Shown here: positions 60,196 through 64,000 of the stretch, piece after piece
Layout: every line of letters begins with the position of its first letter
How positions within the stretch are numbered: position 1 is the stretch's first letter
DNA from: Lunatimonas sp.
GTDB taxonomy: Bacteria; Bacteroidota; Bacteroidia; Cytophagales; Cyclobacteriaceae
Reading direction: 5' to 3'
DNA length: 64,000 nucleotides
Assembly (NCBI RefSeq): GCF_020832325.1
Contig: NZ_JAFIEU010000032.1
Coordinates: 1 to 64,000, forward strand
Position numbers and translations under genes: made by a program
The notes under the pieces: model-generated
What the model saw: only the letters and a program-made list of their open reading frames with translations
What the model was told of the DNA's origin: nothing
The model's database searches: none

Positions 60196-61776
60196 TCAGT
60201 ACTCAGAAGTAAAATGAAATTCAATTTCCGGAAAATTATCCTGAACCATTTGCAGCCAAGCCTTGCTTTCGGCCATGAACACCAACTTTCCATCCTTGTC
60301 CCGAGCGATGTGCCGCTGCTTGGAACGAATAAACTCATCCAGCTTCTTCCGGTCCGAACTATGAATCCAACAGGCTTTGTATAGGTTCATAGGAACAAAA
60401 TCCGCTGTCGCATTGTACTCATTCTTCAATCGGAACTGGATCACTTCAAACTGAAGTTGCCCCACAGTGCCCACCACCTTTCGGGCACCTATTTCAAAGG
60501 TAAACAACTGGGCTACTCCCTCCTCCATAAGTTGCTGAAGTCCCTTTTCCAACTGCTTGGTCTTCATGGCATCTTTGTTCACCACCTCCCGGAAAATCTC
60601 GGGCGAAAAACTAGGGATCCCCTTGAAATGCAGGTCTTCCCCCTCGGTAAGCGAATCGCCGATCTTTAGGTTACCGGTATCGTACAATCCCACAATGTCT
60701 CCCGGAAAAGCCTCGTCGACAATCTCCTTATCCTGTGCCATAAAGGATGTGACATTCGAAAACCGCAATGCTTTGGTGCCACGAACGTGATTGTAGGGCT
60801 TGTTACGCTCAAACCTACCGGAACAGATCCTCAAAAAGGCAATTCGGTTCCGGTGTTTCGGGTCCATATTGGCGTGTATCTTGAAGATAAACCCGCTAAA
60901 CTGATCCTCATCCGGCTTAACTTCCCTTGCTTCCGTTTGACGGCTTCTGGGGGTAGGGGCTATTTTGATGAACGTGTCCAACATTTCCTGAATCCCAAAG
61001 TTGTTCACTGCTGAACCAAAAAAGACAGGAGCAACCTTCCCTTGAAGATACTCTGCAGTATCAAAGTCAGGATAAACTCCCTCTATCAACTCCACATCCT
61101 CGCGCAACTGATTGGCCAGGGTGGTTCCGATGTACTCATCCAAACGGCTATCGGACAAATCTTCGATGGTCATGCGGTCATCGGTGATTTTCCGCTGACT
61201 TGGTGTAAAAAGATTGAGCTGCTTGTCGTATAAATTATACACCCCCTTAAAGGATTTCCCCATCGAAATGGGCCATGACAGGGGACGCACCTGAATGGAT
61301 AGTTTCTCCTCCACCTCGTCCAACAACTCATAGGGATCCCTTCCCTCCCGGTCCAACTTATTGATGAAGCAAATTACCGGCGTGTTTCGCATTCTACAAA
61401 CCTCCATCAGTTTCTCCGTCTGTATCTCGACTCCCTTTACGCAGTCTATAACCATGATCACGGAATCCACGGCAGTAAGGGTCCGGTAGGTATCCTCCGC
61501 AAAGTCCTGGTGACCGGGCGTATCGAGCAGGTTAATCTTTACACCTTTGTACTCAAACCCCATCACCGAGGTAGCTACCGAGATTCCCCGCTGCTTCTCG
61601 ATCTCCATCCAGTCCGACTTGGTAGCTGTATCGATTTTATTTGACTTAACGGCCCCCGCTGTCTTGATTGCACCGCCAAAAAGCAACATCTTTTCGGTTA
61701 GGGTGGTCTTTCCAGCATCAGGGTGTGCTATAATTCCAAAGGTTTTCCGCTTTTGGATTTCTTGAATCAAACTCAT
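60196..61776 (-). CDS. prfC: Peptide chain release factor 3
   Basis: This 526-residue translational GTPase recycles RF1/RF2 from the ribosome after termination. GTPase motifs are G1 [13 protein letters not shown], switch region [16 protein letters not shown]3 DTPGHQDF and G4 [12 protein letters not shown]3-specific C-terminal blocks [28 protein letters not shown] and [23 protein letters not shown] follow. Length is normal for RF3. Confidence 0.96.
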   Translation of the reverse strand: MSLIQEIQKRKTFGIIAHPDAGKTTLTEKMLLFGGAIKTAGAVKSNKIDTATKSDWMEIEKQRGISVATSVMGFEYKGVKINLLDTPGHQDFAEDTYRTLTAVDSVIMVIDCVKGVEIQTEKLMEVCRMRNTPVICFINKLDREGRDPYELLDEVEEKLSIQVRPLSWPISMGKSFKGVYNLYDKQLNLFTPSQRKITDDRMTIEDLSDSRLDEYIGTTLANQLREDVELIEGVYPDFDTAEYLQGKVAPVFFGSAVNNFGIQEMLDTFIKIAPTPRSRQTEAREVKPDEDQFSGFIFKIHANMDPKHRNRIAFLRICSGRFERNKPYNHVRGTKALRFSNVTSFMAQDKEIVDEAFPGDIVGLYDTGNLKIGDSLTEGEDLHFKGIPSFSPEIFREVVNKDAMKTKQLEKGLQQLMEEGVAQLFTFEIGARKVVGTVGQLQFEVIQFRLKNEYNATADFVPMNLYKACWIHSSDRKKLDEFIRSKQRHIARDKDGKLVFMAESKAWLQMVQDNFPEIEFHFTSEY

Positions 61777-61913
61777 GGTATCACAGGGGTAATTTCAGCC
61801 TGCAAAGGTACGGAAAATCAATAAGAAATCGCGCATGACCAGCGCTTCACGACTAGAGATGATTAAAAATGATACTAGGCTACAGAAACTAGGCCTTGCA
61901 CCAATCAAAAAAA

Positions 61914-63137
61914 CTACCACATGGTTTCATCTTTAAACTGTGCGGGATCGGTGACACCCCGAAGGACCACCCGGAAAGTGGTGCCTTTGCCTAGTTCGGA
62001 TGCGTTTACGAAAACCCGTCCCTGATGATATCCCTCAATGATACGCTTGGCCAACGTAAGTCCCAATCCCCAGCCTCGCTTTCGCGTGGTAAAGCCCGGA
62101 TTGAATACCTTCTTAAACATCCCCTTTTCCATCCCCTTGCCTGTATCGCTAATGTCAATAAAAACGTATTTCTCGCTTTCCTTGACGATATCTATGCTGA
62201 TCATTCCCTGCCCTTTCATGGCATCCACCGCATTCTTGCAGATATTCTCCACTACCCACTCAAACAGCGGTTTGTTCAACATAGCCTCAATGTTCTCTGC
62301 ATGGGAGTTGAGCTTAATTTCCACCTTGCTGGAAATCCGGGGCCGAAGGTAGGTGATGGTTTCCTCCACGGCATTGTACACATTCTCTGCCTTGATCACC
62401 GGTGTACTGCCTATATTGCTAAAGCGCTCTGTAACCACTTGGAGCTTTTTGACGTCTTTATCGAGCTCCATGATGACTTCCTTGTTTTCCTCCCAAACGG
62501 GTGAATTCTTAAAGTAATCGATCCAGGCCATCAAAGAGGCCAAGGGCGTGCCTAGCTGATGGGCGGTTTCTTTGGTCAGCCCGGCCCAAAGTCTGTTTTG
62601 CTCAGCTACCCTTGATTGGTTAAACAACGCATAAGCCAAAAGTCCGAATACCAAAATGACCGAAAGCTGAACGTACGGATAGTATCGCAGCCTAGTTAGC
62701 AACTCGGAATTCCGGTAATAGATAAAATAACTATCCTGCAGCTTGATAGGCTCATACAGTGCCATCATCTCTGCCAGTTCCGCACGCAGCTGCCGGTCAA
62801 TTTCTGCGTCTGTGCTGTTTCGTTTGAATTTGATATTCTTGTACTCCAAAGGGTTACCGGACGCATCGGTGGTTATCACCGGAATGGAGCGGTTTTCTTG
62901 AATGATGTCTTGAAAGATAAAGGTTAAGTTGTCTGAATTAACGGAGGCGTACTCCAAGGCAGATGCATACAAATCCACTTGCCGGCGTTCTCGTTCCTTT
63001 AATTCCTCTACCAGCGTGTTGGTATAATAAATCGACCCAATACTGATCACTAGGGAAAAGCCAAAAATAATCCACTTCACCTTGCCTTTATTCTGATAAA
63101 AATCCAGCGTAGTGAGATCCTGAAATGTACTTTTCAT
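61914..63137 (-). CDS. Two-transmembrane sensor histidine kinase
   Basis: With the Met at 63137 (KSTFQDLTTLDFYQNK) the protein is 407 residues; a start at 63194 would add an unlikely leader. Membrane helices near residues 20-40 and 160-180 frame a periplasmic sensor of about 120 residues. The HisKA region has KETAHQLGTPLASLMAWIDYF with the phospho-acceptor His. The ATPase domain has ENICKNAVDAM (N box), ISDTGKGMEKG (G1) and RGWGLGLTLAKRI (G2). No response regulator is adjacent, so it is an orphan. Confidence 0.92.
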   Translation of the reverse strand: MKSTFQDLTTLDFYQNKGKVKWIIFGFSLVISIGSIYYTNTLVEELKERERRQVDLYASALEYASVNSDNLTFIFQDIIQENRSIPVITTDASGNPLEYKNIKFKRNSTDAEIDRQLRAELAEMMALYEPIKLQDSYFIYYRNSELLTRLRYYPYVQLSVILVFGLLAYALFNQSRVAEQNRLWAGLTKETAHQLGTPLASLMAWIDYFKNSPVWEENKEVIMELDKDVKKLQVVTERFSNIGSTPVIKAENVYNAVEETITYLRPRISSKVEIKLNSHAENIEAMLNKPLFEWVVENICKNAVDAMKGQGMISIDIVKESEKYVFIDISDTGKGMEKGMFKKVFNPGFTTRKRGWGLGLTLAKRIIEGYHQGRVFVNASELGKGTTFRVVLRGVTDPAQFKDETMW

Positions 63138-63257
63138 AAAATATGGTCCGAATGAGCTAGGTACACACGTTTTTCTGCCGAAACCCGCGAACACTCAATA
63201 AACTGTAAGGATACGGAAATATTGCCTTTTGAACAAAATAATCAGATGCGGAAAACC

Positions 63258-64000
63258 TCAGTTCTCCCGAATCCATTTCCAAAGGGTCTTATACCCTACC
63301 TTCGATCCGTGGATTAGAATACCGATTTTGTAGATCTTGCCGGCAGCCCAAGTGGTAGAAAGAAACCCAAGGATCAACAGACTCATGGATATAAAAAGCT
63401 GAATGAAGGGCACGCCAAAACTGACCCTCCCCATCATGGCTACCGGAGAGGTAAACGGAATGATAGACAGCCAATAGGAAATTTTGCTATTGGGGTCGTC
63501 CAGCACAAAAATGAACAAGCCCATATAGGCGATCAACAGGGGAATCGTCACCGGAAACATAAACTGCTGGGCATCCGACGGGCTGTCTACGGCCGCTCCA
63601 ATCGCTGCGAAAAATGCTCCATATAACAAGTATCCGCCTATAAAGTAAATAATGAACGTGAACACCAACAGAGGAAAATTAACTTCCTGTAAAACGGCCA
63701 AGATATTAACAATCTCGCTGTTTTCGGCGATCAGGGAGGATGTTTCCGGGCTGGACATCTCCAGCAGCTGCTCCTGCGGCATGCGCATGCCAAAATACCC
63801 CATCACCAAAGAGGAGACTACACTGATTAGGACAATCCAAATCAAAAACTGAGTGAGACCAACGGCACCAATACCCACAATCTTACCCATCATCAACTGA
63901 AAAGGTCTCAATGAGGAAACCAATATCTCAATGATTCTACTAGACTTCTCCTCGATTACCCCCTGCATAATTTGATTGCCATACACAAAGATGAAGGTGT
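63258..64000 (-). CDS. ABC-2-type transporter permease (NatB-like), N-terminus beyond window
   Basis: The open frame runs to the right edge of the window, so only the C-terminal part (about 247 residues) is visible. YGNQIMQGVIEEKSSRIIEILVSSLRPFQLMMGKIVGIG is the conserved ABC-2 permease block that follows the large periplasmic domain. At least five further membrane helices come after it. The partner ATPase is expected outside the window. Export of sodium or lipophilic compounds is the usual guess for the family. Confidence 0.88.
   Translation of the reverse strand, partial: TFIFVYGNQIMQGVIEEKSSRIIEILVSSLRPFQLMMGKIVGIGAVGLTQFLIWIVLISVVSSLVMGYFGMRMPQEQLLEMSSPETSSLIAENSEIVNILAVLQEVNFPLLVFTFIIYFIGGYLLYGAFFAAIGAAVDSPSDAQQFMFPVTIPLLIAYMGLFIFVLDDPNSKISYWLSIIPFTSPVAMMGRVSFGVPFIQLFISMSLLILGFLSTTWAAGKIYKIGILIHGSKVGYKTLWKWIREN

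Overview
The window looks like a chromosomal segment of a Bacteroidota bacterium, most likely order Cytophagales (Cyclobacteriaceae-like; genus not resolvable by eye). The evidence is a SusC/SusD pair, TAnnTTTG-type promoters, short AraC-like regulators, a tsaD/tamB divergent pair, a DUF2027-Smr protein, and many secreted glycoside-, ThuA- and calcineurin-type proteins with typical Bacteroidota signal peptides.

Region 1 (1-11.6 kb) is an AT-rich type III-B CRISPR-Cas locus read leftward. Gene order in transcription is NrN-like DHH phosphodiesterase, CorA-like membrane protein, cmr1, cas10/cmr2, cmr3, a 34-codon ORF, cmr4, cmr5, cmr6, cas6, then a tiny CRISPR array starting 25 bp after cas6. 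Further left the array is broken into two more fragments by a segmental duplication and by small membrane-protein ORFs. Cas10 lacks an HD nuclease but keeps GGDD, and its partners are CorA and NrN. This matches the recently described SAM-AMP signalling branch: Cas10 joins SAM to ATP, CorA is the membrane effector, and NrN removes the signal. No cas1/cas2 is visible.

Region 2 (11.7-23.7 kb): a beta-propeller protein, a SusC/SusD nutrient-uptake pair with a recognisable promoter and terminator, a fatty-acid desaturase with a small cupin-like protein and an AraC-type regulator, and several small envelope or hypothetical proteins.

Region 3 (23.7-36.2 kb): a secreted sialidase-like protein; a small membrane protein, phosphoribosyltransferase and TonB receptor set; a Tat-exported aldo/keto reductase; a decayed lipid-kinase-like gene; and a leftward sugar-related operon (ThuA/sorbosone-dehydrogenase-like giant, cupredoxin, ThuA, Gfo/Idh/MocA oxidoreductase, GH43).

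Region 4 (36.4-39.6 kb): an AT-rich island of accessory genes. It holds a broken BRO-N/Fic-type gene, an AlbA_2/ATPase/winged-helix protein, and a DUF4062 protein split by a frameshift at an A7 run. It is a candidate defence or mobile islet placed just upstream of rpsA.

Region 5 (39.9-64 kb): mainly core genes, including rpsA, smpB, tsaD, tamB, photolyase, cystathionine gamma-synthase-type enzyme, RluA-type pseudouridine synthase, prfC, a sensor kinase and an ABC permease cut by the window end. Also present are two metallophosphoesterases, small lipoproteins, and an NlpC/P60-fold protein that has lost its catalytic Cys and His.
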